Positions 44,790-55,600 of a stretch of DNA of 64,000 nt are shown here, in pieces. The position numbers and the translations under genes are program-made. Numbering within the stretch: position 1 is the stretch's first letter; each line of letters begins with the position of its first letter. Location of the stretch: assembly GCA_019894975.1 (NCBI GenBank), contig JAGXNO010000002.1, forward strand, positions 62,001-126,000, given 5' to 3'. The notes beneath the pieces are model-generated. The model made no database searches and was not told the origin of the DNA. It saw only the letters and a list, made by a program, of their open reading frames with translations. The stretch is from Promethearchaeota archaeon. GTDB lineage: Archaea > Asgardarchaeota > Lokiarchaeia > Sigyniarchaeales > SOKP01.

Positions 44790-46079
44790 ATGATAAACGA
44801 TAATTATCAACACCCGTCTAAAGATATACTAGAAAGTAAGGGAACTATCCTTAGAGGAAAAACTATTTGCATGTGTTTAACTGGTTCAGTAGCCGTTATA
44901 ACATCTCCAATTGTTGCAAGGGAACTGATGAGGTTAGGTGCCGAAGTAATATGTGTGATGTCCAAAGCAGCTACAGAATTAATTAATCCCTCTTTGATGG
45001 AATGGGCAACAGGAAATAAAGTCATTACCAATTTAACTGGTGCGGTGGAACATGTTTATTTAGCTGGTGATAGACCAAAAACAATTGGGAAAGCTGACAT
45101 AATACTAGTTTGTCCCGCAACTGCGAATACAATATCAAAGATTGCCAGTGGTATTGATGATACCCCAGTCACAACTGTTGTTTCTACAGCCTTCGGAACA
45201 TCAATCCCAATAGTAATTGTACCAGCAATGCACGAAAGCATGTATCGGCATCCTATTCTTAAACAAAATGAGAATAAGTTGAGAGAATGTGGAGTTGAGA
45301 TATTGCGTCCTAGACTTTCGGAGGGAAAGGCTAAAATCGCGCGAATTGATGATATTATTGATAGAGTAATAGATATCTTAGTAACCAAAAAAGATTTTGA
45401 GGGTAAAAGAGTTTTGATTACTGCTGGTCCTACTAGAGAAGCAATTGACTCAGTTCGTTTTGTTTCAAATAAATCATCTGGAAAAATGGGAATAGAAATA
45501 GCAAAAGAGGCCGCAGCTAGAGGTGCTGAAGTTATTTTGATCGCCGGGGAATGTAGAGCTAAACTTCCAGAATATATTGAAACTATTCATGTTGTATCCA
45601 CAGATGACTTTATTAAAGCAGTCAAAAATGAAATCTCATATAAAACATATGATTTTTTTATCTCAGCAGCAGCTATAAGTGATTATAAACCAATCGAATG
45701 TATTGAGGGGAAGATTTCCTCTGATAACGTAGAAGAATTGCATCTTAATATGAGACTAACACCAAAAATTATAGATGTAGCTAGAAAAAAAGATTATAAT
45801 TTATTTATTGTTGCATTTAAGGCAGAAACAGACGTTTCTAGAAGTGAGTTAATAAATAGAGCCTATAATCGCCTTAAAAAGTCTGAAATAGATTTAATTG
45901 TAGCTAATGATATAGGCAGAGAAGACATTGGATTTAGCAGTAAGTATAATGAAGTTTATATAATTGATAAGAAAAAACACATTACTCATGTTGAAAGAAA
46001 CACTAAAAGATATATTGCTTCAAAAGTTCTTGATGTTGTTTTAGAAGCAAGAAAAACTAAACAAATTAAATCGGATTAA
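44790..46079 (+). CDS. coaBC: Bifunctional phosphopantothenoylcysteine decarboxylase / phosphopantothenate-cysteine ligase
   Basis: A 429-residue fused CoaBC of coenzyme A synthesis. It would join phosphopantothenate to cysteine and then decarboxylate the product. The CoaC part (1-200, flavoprotein) has GSVAVITSP, the active His in AVEHVYLAGD and the PAMHESMY substrate clamp. The CoaB part (about 205-429) begins VLITAGPTREAIDSVRF with SNKSSGKMG. The length is normal. A strong hairpin starts at its stop codon, so transcription probably ends there. The next gene, top6B, lies 300 bases on. Confidence 0.95.
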   Translation: MINDNYQHPSKDILESKGTILRGKTICMCLTGSVAVITSPIVARELMRLGAEVICVMSKAATELINPSLMEWATGNKVITNLTGAVEHVYLAGDRPKTIGKADIILVCPATANTISKIASGIDDTPVTTVVSTAFGTSIPIVIVPAMHESMYRHPILKQNENKLRECGVEILRPRLSEGKAKIARIDDIIDRVIDILVTKKDFEGKRVLITAGPTREAIDSVRFVSNKSSGKMGIEIAKEAAARGAEVILIAGECRAKLPEYIETIHVVSTDDFIKAVKNEISYKTYDFFISAAAISDYKPIECIEGKISSDNVEELHLNMRLTPKIIDVARKKDYNLFIVAFKAETDVSRSELINRAYNRLKKSEIDLIVANDIGREDIGFSSKYNEVYIIDKKKHITHVERNTKRYIASKVLDVVLEARKTKQIKSD

Positions 46080-46113
46080 CACCTAAAAGTTCCTATTTCT
46101 CTTTTAGTGTTAA
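46076..46113 (+). terminator. Hairpin at the coaBC stop codon
   Basis: TTAACACCTAAAAG (46076-46089) pairs with CTTTTAGTGTTAA (46101-46113) around an 11-base loop, with one bulged C. The stem includes the coaBC stop codon and a T-rich stretch follows, which fits a transcription terminator or a 3'-end stabiliser. Confidence 0.55.
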
Positions 46114-46386
46114 TAAGTTTTATATTTAGTTCTCTATTTAAGGAAAATATTTAAATACTAATTTAATTACACTAAAGAGTGAAGAGAAAAGTTAAGTTTG
46201 CATGGTATGTATAAGAGTGAGGTGTAATATGCTTCACATCTATTATAATACAATAACAAATTAACACTCAATGTATTTATAGGTGTATTATGTTTTAGAA
46301 ATTAATGAAAACAAAAGAACAAGAGTGCGTTTAAAATTTCATCAAAAGAAGAAGGACAGATAAAGCAAGGTACGATTGCAGAATTT
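46080..46386. other. Gap before top6B, partly likely coding
   Basis: After the hairpin the gap is AT-rich. From 46,309 the frame of top6B is open without a usual start codon, and it reads SKEEGQIKQGTIAEFM just before the listed ATG, which looks like the genuine Top6B N-terminus. An ATG at 46,305 is one base out of that frame. Confidence 0.5.
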
Positions 46387-49300
46387 ATGCGAAAGCGTAC
46401 CCAACTAGTAGGCTTTGAATTTGGGTACTGGAAACATGTTCAATATTGCGCAGAGTTTACAGATAATGCCCTTGATGCTATTGAAAGTTTTCAATGGAAA
46501 GAATTGCAAAAACCTGATACAAAAATCAAATTTTCACTTGACCAAGATCTATTCTTAGAAAAATTCTCGATTTTTGAGGCAGCAAAAGAAGAGAAGAAGA
46601 CTCAACACCTAGATAATGAAGCTAAACACACATTAATGCAGGAATTGGGCATCGAAGCTCCAGATCTAGAGGAGACAGCTATAATAGAGCCCGAAACAAA
46701 GGAAGAGGAATCTGGAGAAATAATTGATAAAGATAAATTAGAAATAGAAGAGGAAGTACAGAGAATCATAGATGATATGCAAGAAATCATTAAACCCGTT
46801 GAAAACATTATTGATGTGGAACCAATCGTTATAGTACGAATAAGAGAATTTGAAGCTCCTTCATTTCTAACTTCTGAATTAAGTCAGAAAAATATAAAGA
46901 GTTTTACCTTTGAGGTTTTCGATAATGGAACTGGTATGGCAAAAATTGATTTAAGAAAATTTGGGAGATATCTTGCTTCATCGAAATCATTGGAGTTAAA
47001 ACAGACAAGGGGAAGCCAAGGATTTGGATCACCAAGCGCTTTTAGTGATGCTCAAAATACAACAGGCAAGCCTATTATTGCAGTTTCAAAGTCATCTGAT
47101 AATGTATATGCTACTGCTACCGAATTTTTTACAACATCCAAAAATGAGAAGAAATATTTAATTCACCCAACTGACATTGATAGCCTATTTTTACATGGTA
47201 CATATATAAAATTGAATTATTTGAATGTAAAATACATTAAAGGATATGTTGAGAAGTATATTGAGGAGACTGCTTACATGAATCCTCATATTACAATTAT
47301 TTATTTAGATCCTGATGGAAAAGAAAAAATTTATCGTCGGTTAGCATCTGCTTTCCCTAAAGAACCCAAATATGCAAAACCACATCCGTCATCGATAAAT
47401 ATTGGTGATCTTCAAGATCTTATTTCAAAATCAGAGAACAAGTCTATTGCATCATTCCTAAAAGAAAATTTTGTAAGGATAACTTCAAAAACAGCAAGAA
47501 ATATTATTGAATTGGCTGAGAGAGACCTTCAAGATAATTTGAATCTTCTGATACTAACGAACGGGTTCATAAGTCGAACACATAAAAAAAATGAGACACC
47601 CTATTATCTTAACTTTGAAAAAAGAGTCTTTGGCCGTTCTACTAACCCTAGAGATAAGCTCATAATTTATAAATTGAATTCTGAAGATCTCTTAGAGAAA
47701 TTTTGGAATTTAATCTCTAAATATAATTTAAGTGAAGTGGATAAAGAAAAAATTAACAAGGAAATAAAAAAATTACATAACCGAATCGATAAATCTGATA
47801 CTCTAAAAGAAAAAAAGAATAATGAAAAACAGATAAAAATTTTATTAAATAATATTGAAGATATCAATAAGGATAAAGAAAAAATAAAAAACGAACTAAA
47901 TACTCTCTTCAAAACTTATAAAAATAGTCTAATTGAGCTAAAAAAAATTAAAAATAGAACTGATTTTGAAGACTTAATTAATAAAGTTCAGCTCTCCAAA
48001 ATTAAACCAACTGATATAACTAAAGAACAGTTCAATTCTCTTTTCCGTGCTTTTAAATCTATTAAATATATGTCTCCTCCAACCGATACAGCGATTCCTG
48101 TTGGTGATTTAATTTTGGAAAATACTTTAATTAAAGAAATTGGATTGCGAGTTTCAGAAGGTATAGACGATTTTGATATTCCTGTAGAAAATATAAGTCA
48201 GACTATTGATATTATAAATGAGGAAAAAAAACTTGCCTTAACCAGTGGGGAGTCAAAGAACAAGCCTGAAATTTTAGAGGATCTTTCAATAAATCCAGAA
48301 GAAGTTATTAGTTTAAGTTCTGATATATTAGGAAATATCGATATAGGGGGAGATAAATTAGAAATTCGACAAATTCAAAATTCTATTGATGATCTTCTTA
48401 CATTTTCTGAGATTGAACCTGTTGTTAGTTATGGTGATGTTTTTGAATATTTTATTGAAAATTATACTAAAGATGATGATTTTGTGTCAGCTGAAACCAG
48501 ATCCCCTACAACTGGGAAGGGATTAGCTTATGTTGTGGAAGCAGTTATGGCTTATTCAAGAAATATTGAAGTTCCAAAACGTTCAAGAGATGTATTATCT
48601 AGATTTGTGAATAGAACCCCTAAATTAAGAGATAGTGCCGATTGTGCTATAACCAAAGCTGTTCAGTCAGTGAATTGGAAAAATTATAAACTTGAAACTT
48701 ATGATAATAATTTACCAAAAGGACCAATTAAATTGTTGGTAAATGTCTCTGGACCATTTGTACACCTTATGTTTAAATCCCAATCAAAGAATGCATTGGC
48801 TGATGATGAAAATCTAATTAAAGAAATAAAGTTCTGTCTTGAATCAATAGGAAGAAGACTGAGGATCTACATTAATAGAAGAGCAAACCGTCATCAAAGT
48901 CAAAAGCGAGCTAGTTTAATTGAAAAGTATATCCCCATTTTTTCCCAAAGTATCTACAATATTGCTTCTAAAGGGGAGAGCAAATATAAAGCAGAAATTA
49001 AATTAGAAGAAATTATAAATTCAATGAAGCAAGCAATTGGAAAAAAACCTGTTCCTACGATTGAAGATGAATTGAAAACTGAAAAACCTGAGGATAAAAA
49101 ACTGGATATATCAAAAGAAGTAGTGCAGGAAGAACCAAGTCAGGTTGAAGTAAAAAGTTCTAGAAAAGAAATTGAAGAAAGGTTACCTAAAATAGATTTA
49201 ATTTCTAAAAAGACTTTATTGAATTGGACTGTTGATGAACTTAAAACATATTGTATAGAGCAACAAATAACTTTACCTTCGACTGCAAGGAAAAATCAAA

Positions 49301-49683
49301 TAATTGAGAAGATACTTGACTCATTTGTTATTGAAAAAATTTCAAAAAAGCCTTCTGAACCTAAACCTCAAACAAAGGCAATGATTGTGGAAAAATCTAC
49401 ACCCCCAAAATCTCCAATTAAACGAAAGCCTAAAGAAATTATAGCCCAACCAAAACCCTCAAAACCAAAGTCAACCCAAACTACACTCCCAATGATAACT
49501 TCCGATAGAATTCTGAAAGTATTATCAGACGAATGGCAGACAATAAAACATCTAATTTTCAAATTAAAAATAAAGGATATGATGGACGCGAGATATCTTC
49601 AACTGAAACTTAAAGAACTGGAGCGTAAGGAAGAAGTGCTAGTTGAAGTAAAAATGGGTAGAAAACAATGGAAATTAAAGTAG
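46387..49683 (+). CDS. top6B: DNA topoisomerase VI subunit B, greatly enlarged
   Basis: ATPase subunit of topoisomerase VI, which relaxes and decatenates DNA with Top6A. The GHKL ATP site is complete: EFTDNALD (23-30), FDNGTG (178-183) and GSQGFGSPSA (209-218). It has 1098 residues, about twice the usual 530-600. The extra parts are an acidic insert (about 50-150), a charged coiled coil (about 445-545), a Pro/Lys-rich linker, a SAP-like domain (946-980, NWTVDELKTYCIEQQI) and a C-terminal winged helix (about 1040-1098, ending GRKQWKLK). The conserved N-terminal TIAEFM lies partly before this ATG, so the true start is probably upstream and one base out of frame. top6A follows after 27 bases. 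Confidence 0.93.
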   Translation: MRKRTQLVGFEFGYWKHVQYCAEFTDNALDAIESFQWKELQKPDTKIKFSLDQDLFLEKFSIFEAAKEEKKTQHLDNEAKHTLMQELGIEAPDLEETAIIEPETKEEESGEIIDKDKLEIEEEVQRIIDDMQEIIKPVENIIDVEPIVIVRIREFEAPSFLTSELSQKNIKSFTFEVFDNGTGMAKIDLRKFGRYLASSKSLELKQTRGSQGFGSPSAFSDAQNTTGKPIIAVSKSSDNVYATATEFFTTSKNEKKYLIHPTDIDSLFLHGTYIKLNYLNVKYIKGYVEKYIEETAYMNPHITIIYLDPDGKEKIYRRLASAFPKEPKYAKPHPSSINIGDLQDLISKSENKSIASFLKENFVRITSKTARNIIELAERDLQDNLNLLILTNGFISRTHKKNETPYYLNFEKRVFGRSTNPRDKLIIYKLNSEDLLEKFWNLISKYNLSEVDKEKINKEIKKLHNRIDKSDTLKEKKNNEKQIKILLNNIEDINKDKEKIKNELNTLFKTYKNSLIELKKIKNRTDFEDLINKVQLSKIKPTDITKEQFNSLFRAFKSIKYMSPPTDTAIPVGDLILENTLIKEIGLRVSEGIDDFDIPVENISQTIDIINEEKKLALTSGESKNKPEILEDLSINPEEVISLSSDILGNIDIGGDKLEIRQIQNSIDDLLTFSEIEPVVSYGDVFEYFIENYTKDDDFVSAETRSPTTGKGLAYVVEAVMAYSRNIEVPKRSRDVLSRFVNRTPKLRDSADCAITKAVQSVNWKNYKLETYDNNLPKGPIKLLVNVSGPFVHLMFKSQSKNALADDENLIKEIKFCLESIGRRLRIYINRRANRHQSQKRASLIEKYIPIFSQSIYNIASKGESKYKAEIKLEEIINSMKQAIGKKPVPTIEDELKTEKPEDKKLDISKEVVQEEPSQVEVKSSRKEIEERLPKIDLISKKTLLNWTVDELKTYCIEQQITLPSTARKNQIIEKILDSFVIEKISKKPSEPKPQTKAMIVEKSTPPKSPIKRKPKEIIAQPKPSKPKSTQTTLPMITSDRILKVLSDEWQTIKHLIFKLKIKDMMDARYLQLKLKELERKEEVLVEVKMGRKQWKLK

Positions 49684-49710
49684 AATTATAAAAAAATATC
49701 GTGGTAAATC

Positions 49711-50898
49711 ATGGCTAAAAAGCAAGAAACTAAAATATTAGATTTAATAGCAGCGAGAAATTTATTTCTTGAGTATTTAGAAAGAAGAAGTGACAGAAAA
49801 GAAATTGATCTTCCCCCAGATACTGTTCAGATCGATGATCTTGCGAGAAAGGAAACATTAGAAAGATTATATAAACTTGTAGATAGTGTAATTGAGAAAA
49901 TCTATAGTACAGGAAGACCGTCTATTGAATTACCTTCAAGAACAAGTTCTAATATAATATGGGATGAGGAAAACGATTTATTATTACTCGGAAAGCAAAT
50001 AATGGAAAAACACTTTCATTCTCTTACAAGTGTAGCAGATATAACCAGATTAATGCGAGTTTTAGAAAAAGTTAATGAATTACTCGTTAAAGATCTTCAT
50101 GCAACAAAGAGGGAAATCTTCTATTCGGATGTAAAATTATTCTCAGAGCAAAAAAATAGCGATAAAAGCATTGAAGATGTAGCAAGCATGCTTTACACTA
50201 CACGAAATTCAACACATATCGTTGCATCGGCGAAAGGTGCTTGTATTGGTAGACTCAGAATAAGAGATAGAAGTGATATCATTGATCTTGAGGGATTAGG
50301 AACTGGGGGGTGGATGATAAGCCCGATGCTAGATAATATTGAAATTCTCGAATCTGATGCTGAATTTATTTTAGTCTTAGAAAAAGATGCCGCAATGATA
50401 CGATTATCTGAAGCCAGATTTTGGCGAAGATATCCTTGTATCATTTTAACAGCTAAAGGCGCTGCTGATATTGCTACGAGAATGTTTTTAAAACGATTAA
50501 ATAAAGAATTAAATTTACCAGTATTTAGCTTAGTTGATAGCGATCCTTATGGACATTATATTCATTCTGTTTATTTAAGAGGATCTAAACGCTTAAGCTA
50601 TGAATCTCCCTTCTTAGCAACTCCAGATATAAAACTACTTGGGGTTTTAACAAGAGATTTAGATAAATATAAGATTCCAGATGATTGTAGGATACCCATG
50701 AATAAAACGGATGAGAAAAGAACAAAAGAAATGCTTGAAGAGGATTTCGTAAAAAAGAATAAAGCTTGGGAAACTGACTTGAAATTAGCATTAAAATTAA
50801 AGGTTAAAGCTGAAATACAAGCTCTTTCAAGTCATGGATTTGAATTTCTTACTGATGTATATCTTCCAGAAAAATTAACTACTGGTGATTGGATATAA
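49711..50898 (+). CDS. top6A: DNA topoisomerase VI subunit A (Spo11-like)
   Basis: Catalytic subunit of topoisomerase VI, a relative of Spo11. The active tyrosine is Tyr138 in KREIFYSDVKLF within the winged-helix CAP domain. The Toprim domain has Glu in FILVLEKDA and the metal-binding DSDPYG. The 395 residues are normal for the family. The gene lies 27 bases after top6B, in the usual B-A order, and overlaps the next small gene by 10 bases; pyrE follows. All four are likely co-transcribed. Confidence 0.96.
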   Translation: MAKKQETKILDLIAARNLFLEYLERRSDRKEIDLPPDTVQIDDLARKETLERLYKLVDSVIEKIYSTGRPSIELPSRTSSNIIWDEENDLLLLGKQIMEKHFHSLTSVADITRLMRVLEKVNELLVKDLHATKREIFYSDVKLFSEQKNSDKSIEDVASMLYTTRNSTHIVASAKGACIGRLRIRDRSDIIDLEGLGTGGWMISPMLDNIEILESDAEFILVLEKDAAMIRLSEARFWRRYPCIILTAKGAADIATRMFLKRLNKELNLPVFSLVDSDPYGHYIHSVYLRGSKRLSYESPFLATPDIKLLGVLTRDLDKYKIPDDCRIPMNKTDEKRTKEMLEEDFVKKNKAWETDLKLALKLKVKAEIQALSSHGFEFLTDVYLPEKLTTGDWI

Positions 50899-51281
50899 GA
50901 ATTTTTCGAAAAAAAGATGGTGGAATAGTCCAAATTGTTGATAAGGAAAAAATTATGGAATGGCCAATAGAATTCCCTTTAAAATTCGTTGAAGATATAA
51001 GAAGTAAACTTAAAAGTTATCGAGATACAAAAGTTCAAGACGAAATTTCTAAATATCTGGATGAAATTTTAACTACCTTAGCTATCCCAAATATTAAAGA
51101 AGCTCTTGAAAGTGGCACTAGCGAGAATATTTCATCCATGTTAACTTCTTTTGAGGAACTCTCAGAAACAAATGCTGATGCTCTTAAACCAATAACATCT
51201 TTATTAGAAAACTTAACTAGAAATAATAATAAAAGCGTGGCAGGAAGCGCACAAAGGATACTAGATAATATAGAAAGTTGA
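50889..51281 (+). CDS. Small helical protein downstream of top6A
   Basis: A 130-residue soluble protein. A short strand-rich start (IRIFRKKDGGIVQIVD) is followed by helices, ending in LKPITSLLENLTRNNNKSVA, which looks like one HEAT-type helical pair. The frame opens at TTG overlapping top6A by 10 bases; an in-frame ATG at 50,955 is an alternative. It lies 21 bases before pyrE. No family is recognised. The overlap suggests coupled translation with the topoisomerase, so a topoisomerase-associated factor is possible but unproven. Confidence 0.6.
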   Translation: MDIRIFRKKDGGIVQIVDKEKIMEWPIEFPLKFVEDIRSKLKSYRDTKVQDEISKYLDEILTTLAIPNIKEALESGTSENISSMLTSFEELSETNADALKPITSLLENLTRNNNKSVAGSAQRILDNIES

Positions 51282-51302
51282 AATTAAGGTAATTGAATTA
51301 CA

Positions 51303-51974
51303 ATGAAGTGGAAAAAGGATGATTTTTACAATTTTATTATTAAACAAAACGTTGTTGGCTTCTTCAAAGAACCAATAAAATTAAAGTCTGGTAGGCTCTC
51401 ATCTTGGTATGTAAATTGGAGAAATGTTGCTAAAAATGTTCAATCAATTGATAATTTATCCGATTTCATTATAGCATATGTGAAAAGTGTAGGGTTAACA
51501 CCTGATTGTTTTTACGGTGTTCCCGAAGGAGCTACGAAACTCGGTATAATTTGCCAATATAAATGGGCAAAAAGTCAACCAAGTTATAAAAAGACAGACT
51601 ACATGTTATCAATGGGACGAGCTCAACCCAAAGACCATGGGGATCCAAAAGATCGATTTTTCTTAGGAATTCCTCAAGGAAAAGTTATAATTCTAGAAGA
51701 TGTTACTACTACAGGAAACTCTTTAATTGAAACTATCGATAAATTAAACCAGATCGATGTTTCAATAATAGCCGCGATTGGTCTCACAAATAGGAATGAA
51801 TTAAGAGAAGATAAGAAAACTGTAGAGCGGGCTGTAAAAGAAAAGGGTGTTAATTATTATGCCATGAGCAATGCAATAGATCTAATACCATACCTCAAAC
51901 CGGATAAAATAATTGCACAAAAGATTGAAGAATATTTCAAAAAATATGGATCTAGAGAAATTGAATTATCCTAA
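51303..51974 (+). CDS. pyrE: Orotate phosphoribosyltransferase
   Basis: A 223-residue type I phosphoribosyltransferase of pyrimidine synthesis that would turn orotate and PRPP into OMP. The substrate strand KLKSGRLSSWYVNWRN is near the N-terminus (OPRTase usually shows SG+LS.wY.d.R), and the PRPP loop VIILEDVTTTGNS is at about residues 129-141. The length is near normal. It ends the top6B-top6A operon, an unusual partner that probably reflects compact genome order rather than function. The specificity could be a related phosphoribosyltransferase, but the SGRLSSWY strand supports PyrE. Confidence 0.87.
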   Translation: MKWKKDDFYNFIIKQNVVGFFKEPIKLKSGRLSSWYVNWRNVAKNVQSIDNLSDFIIAYVKSVGLTPDCFYGVPEGATKLGIICQYKWAKSQPSYKKTDYMLSMGRAQPKDHGDPKDRFFLGIPQGKVIILEDVTTTGNSLIETIDKLNQIDVSIIAAIGLTNRNELREDKKTVERAVKEKGVNYYAMSNAIDLIPYLKPDKIIAQKIEEYFKKYGSREIELS

Positions 51975-52017
51975 CATAAAATCAAATTGAAGTTCTTGTC
52001 AGTAGCTTTCATAAAAA

Positions 52018-52593
52018 TCAAAGACTATTACTTAAGAAGAAATTCCTCCATTGCTTTATGATATTAAATAAGATATCAAACAATTTCTTCTCAGAAATTG
52101 TCAATCTACGTTCATCATCTAAAGATAATTCGGTTTTAGCTAGTTTTATTAATTTTAACAACCGATTATCTACAATACTCAATAAGTATGAATTATATCT
52201 ATCGAGATTAATCTGAGGTTTTTTTTTTTTTTTAATGTCTTCTACCATAAATTGTTTAAATTCCTTAACTTTGCTTAAGAAAAAATTGTCACTGGGGTGA
52301 ATTAATTTCTGATCATCTCTTTCACTTATAGCATACCTCTGCACATCAACATTATCACATTTTTCCTGCTGAATTATCTCTAAGATGTCATTTTGCATAA
52401 AAGGAACAGCAGAAAATAACTTCATTTTATATTTATTCCCTTTCTCATAAGGACCAAATGATTCCCCAAATAATTTAAACCCATTATGACTTTTAATGCA
52501 CTCAGTAGTGATTATTTCATTTTTAAAGATAAAATTTATTCTATTTAGTGAACTTACAAAGCCTTCTTCAATGGTTTCCAAATAATTTCTCAC
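52018..52593 (-). CDS. GINS complex subunit, Gins23-like
   Basis: A 191-residue protein. A B-domain-like N-terminal part has GPYEKGNKYKMKLFSAVPFM, like the Psf2/Psf3 entry (gPf..g..v.vPlW.A). The helical C-terminal A domain (about 125-191) has LTISEKKLFDILFNIIKQW, typical of GINS. The B-then-A order is that of Gins23. Archaeal GINS links MCM with the replisome. The MCM gene lies 3.6 kb downstream. The start is GTG. Lys-rich KKKKK at about residue 118 joins the domains. It is convergent with the pyrE operon. Confidence 0.7.
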   Translation of the reverse strand: MRNYLETIEEGFVSSLNRINFIFKNEIITTECIKSHNGFKLFGESFGPYEKGNKYKMKLFSAVPFMQNDILEIIQQEKCDNVDVQRYAISERDDQKLIHPSDNFFLSKVKEFKQFMVEDIKKKKKPQINLDRYNSYLLSIVDNRLLKLIKLAKTELSLDDERRLTISEKKLFDILFNIIKQWRNFFLSNSL

Positions 52594-52688
52594 TAGACTT
52601 ATTAAATTTTAATAACTTTATACTATATACAAACGTAATACAAGAAATATAATCTTAATATTAAATTATTAATATTCTATAAAAATTT

Positions 52689-55600
52689 GTGAAAATCTTG
52701 ATTATTGAAATAATTCTTTTAATAATTTTTCTCATTTTTTTTGCTTTTGGATTCTTTCTTATATATCGACAAGTTGCTTTAGTAAAAAGGGGAGAGTTCC
52801 GTAATAAAGATAGATTTCAGTGTATTATTTATGGTTTTATTTTTAGTCTAGCGATTATGGTTGTCGTTGCGGTAGGCTTTATTTTTGCTGTAAAAACACC
52901 AGAATTATGGCCAAATACTCCTCCAAATATTAACCCTTTAGTCTTATTAATACCATTCATGTTTAGCCTAGCATATATGACGGTTTATCCCCTTATAGAT
53001 TTTTTGTTTATTGCCTTAAGTAAAGAATCTGATGAGGGATTGACTCCTTTTCAAAGATTTATTAGTTTAAAAGTCATAAACAAATTTAATAAAAAACTAG
53101 TAGCAGTATTGATTGCCCTTTCTTTCTATTTATTAGTATTTATTCTTCCACCAATCATCTTATCAATAATAGGATTACCATTTATAATGATATGGATAAG
53201 CTGGATGCTCGTTTATCCTTTAATGATTCTTACCTTCTATGGCTCAAAAGGATATATAGCAGGAATTTCCAATGCCTATTATCATATTCCTTATATTAGT
53301 CGATCAATGTTTCTCAATTTCGAAGATCCCAAAAGAGGTTTTAAACAGTTTTTCTCTGAACCGGGTCATTATATAATTTTAGGACTAATGTTATTTGTAT
53401 TTGTTTGGGCATGGATTTCTTTATTTCAAACTATCGGTTTCTTTTTTACTGGATCATTAGCCATTTCAACGATGTCTTCTGTCTTTGTCTTTGTTACTTT
53501 ATTTTTTGGAATAATTGGATACTTTACTCGATTTTGGGGAAGGAAAATTAAGTATCGGGGGATCGACATCTACTTTGCTGCTTATTTAATGGCATGTATA
53601 GGTATCAATGTCCTTGTAAATTTTTTAATTGTAAACCCAAGTAAATTGTTTGATACCTTCAATTTATGGAATATCACTAGTCAAATTAACGCCAATTCAG
53701 AAATGTTCGCATGGGCGGCAGTCATTGAGGAAATCGTCCTAATAATATTCACTTCTTACTTTTTACTAGCTCGGAAAAACGAATTTATAAGAAATATTAA
53801 ATTCTCAAAGATAACTGAATCTGGACAGTCTTTTGATCCTATTCCTTTATTCAATTTCATTAAAAATTCTGATCCTAAAATTAGAAAAAATGCAGAAGAG
53901 GCATTAATATTAATGTTTGAAAGAATTCCCTTAAAATCAGATATCGATCTTAATAATTGGAAATTTAAAAACTCGTTACTAGACGGGTTATGCGATTCTG
54001 ATATCGATACAAGAAGGATAAGTTATCAAATTTTCGAACAGCTTAGCAAAGATATTCCTGAGGTTATACTTCCATGGATAATTGAATCATTAGAATCTCC
54101 GAATTATGAAAAAAACATTCCAGTATTAAAAATTCTAATAAACACCGATAAATTCTTTCTTGAAAATATACCTCAAGATATAATTTTTAGCCTATTAGAA
54201 GAACCAGAGTGGAGACTTAAATTATATGGATTAAAACTATTTTCACGATTATTAAAAGGGAAAACAGATTTAATTCAAAAGGTTAATTTTAGAAAATTCA
54301 TGAATGACCCTAATAGCAAGATTCAAATAGAAATTTTAAACATCTTAGCTGAATCTTCAACGAGTCTTCCTTATGATATAATTATTGATAAGATTTTTAA
54401 TGCAAACAATGAGATAAGAGCTGCTGCCATTAAAAATTTGAAAAATCTAAGCAAAGAAGGATTAGATGAAAAAATTGTCTTAAAAATCATCCCAGCTATG
54501 AAAGATCCCTCAAGTTCAGTTAGGGCTTCGATCTTCGGTATTTTCGCAAATGTAGGGAGATTTAAAAAAAATAAAATTCCCCTTTTACCTCTTCTTGAGG
54601 GATTAAGTGATTTTGATGAAGAAGTTAGGAATGCCGCTATTTTAGCATTAATGAAATATTATGAAGAGATCCCAAATCAACTAAATTTGGATGAGATAAT
54701 AAACAAAATTGATCCCAGTAATATTGAAACACTAAACACTATATTAAGCTTGCTTGGAAGACTTTGGAAACATAACCCTGAAAAAGTTTTAACAACTTTA
54801 TTGGAATATATCAAATTTGAGGATGATCAATTAAAAAAAAACATTTCAAATATTCTGGTTGAAAATTATCCTATTAATCCAGATTTAATTATTCAAAATT
54901 TAATTGGTATACCTGACGATTCTGGTTATTTAACAAAAGGAACTATTGCTAAAACTTTTATTGAAATAGGTAGAAAAGATCCTCTAAATTTAATTAAAAA
55001 ACTCATTGATTTCTTAAAAAGTAATAATATCGATGTTAAATTAAACGTTATTAACGTTATTGGGGGATTAGTTGATGATTTACCAAGTAGTATTGATATC
55101 AAACCAATTTTGACAATAATGCAGGAAGATCAAAACAAACAACTGAAAAAAGAAGCCTCAAAATTAATTTCAAGAATTGCTAAAAATGATCCTAATGTTG
55201 TAAAACCTTTAATATCCGAATTCATGAAGTCAATAAGTAATCAAGACTCCTCTGTACAGATTGTACTTTTTAGATCATTACTAGAAATTGCATCTGTGTC
55301 TCCAGAATTAATACCAATAGATACAATAATCAATCATTTATCAGACTCAGACTCCTTCATCCGTGAAACAAATACAAAAATACTTGGACTTATCGGTTAT
55401 CGAAATCCAATAAGAGTTGTTGATGTATTAATAAATATTGCATTAAATGATGAGGAATGGATTGTTCGGGAAGCAGGTGTTTCGAGTCTGGGGAATATTG
55501 TTAGTGTTATTGAGGATAAGAAACAGATTATTGAAAAACTTTCTTCTCTACTTAGCAATGAGGAAAGTTGGGTTCTTAGATCGGTGTTGATAATATTATC

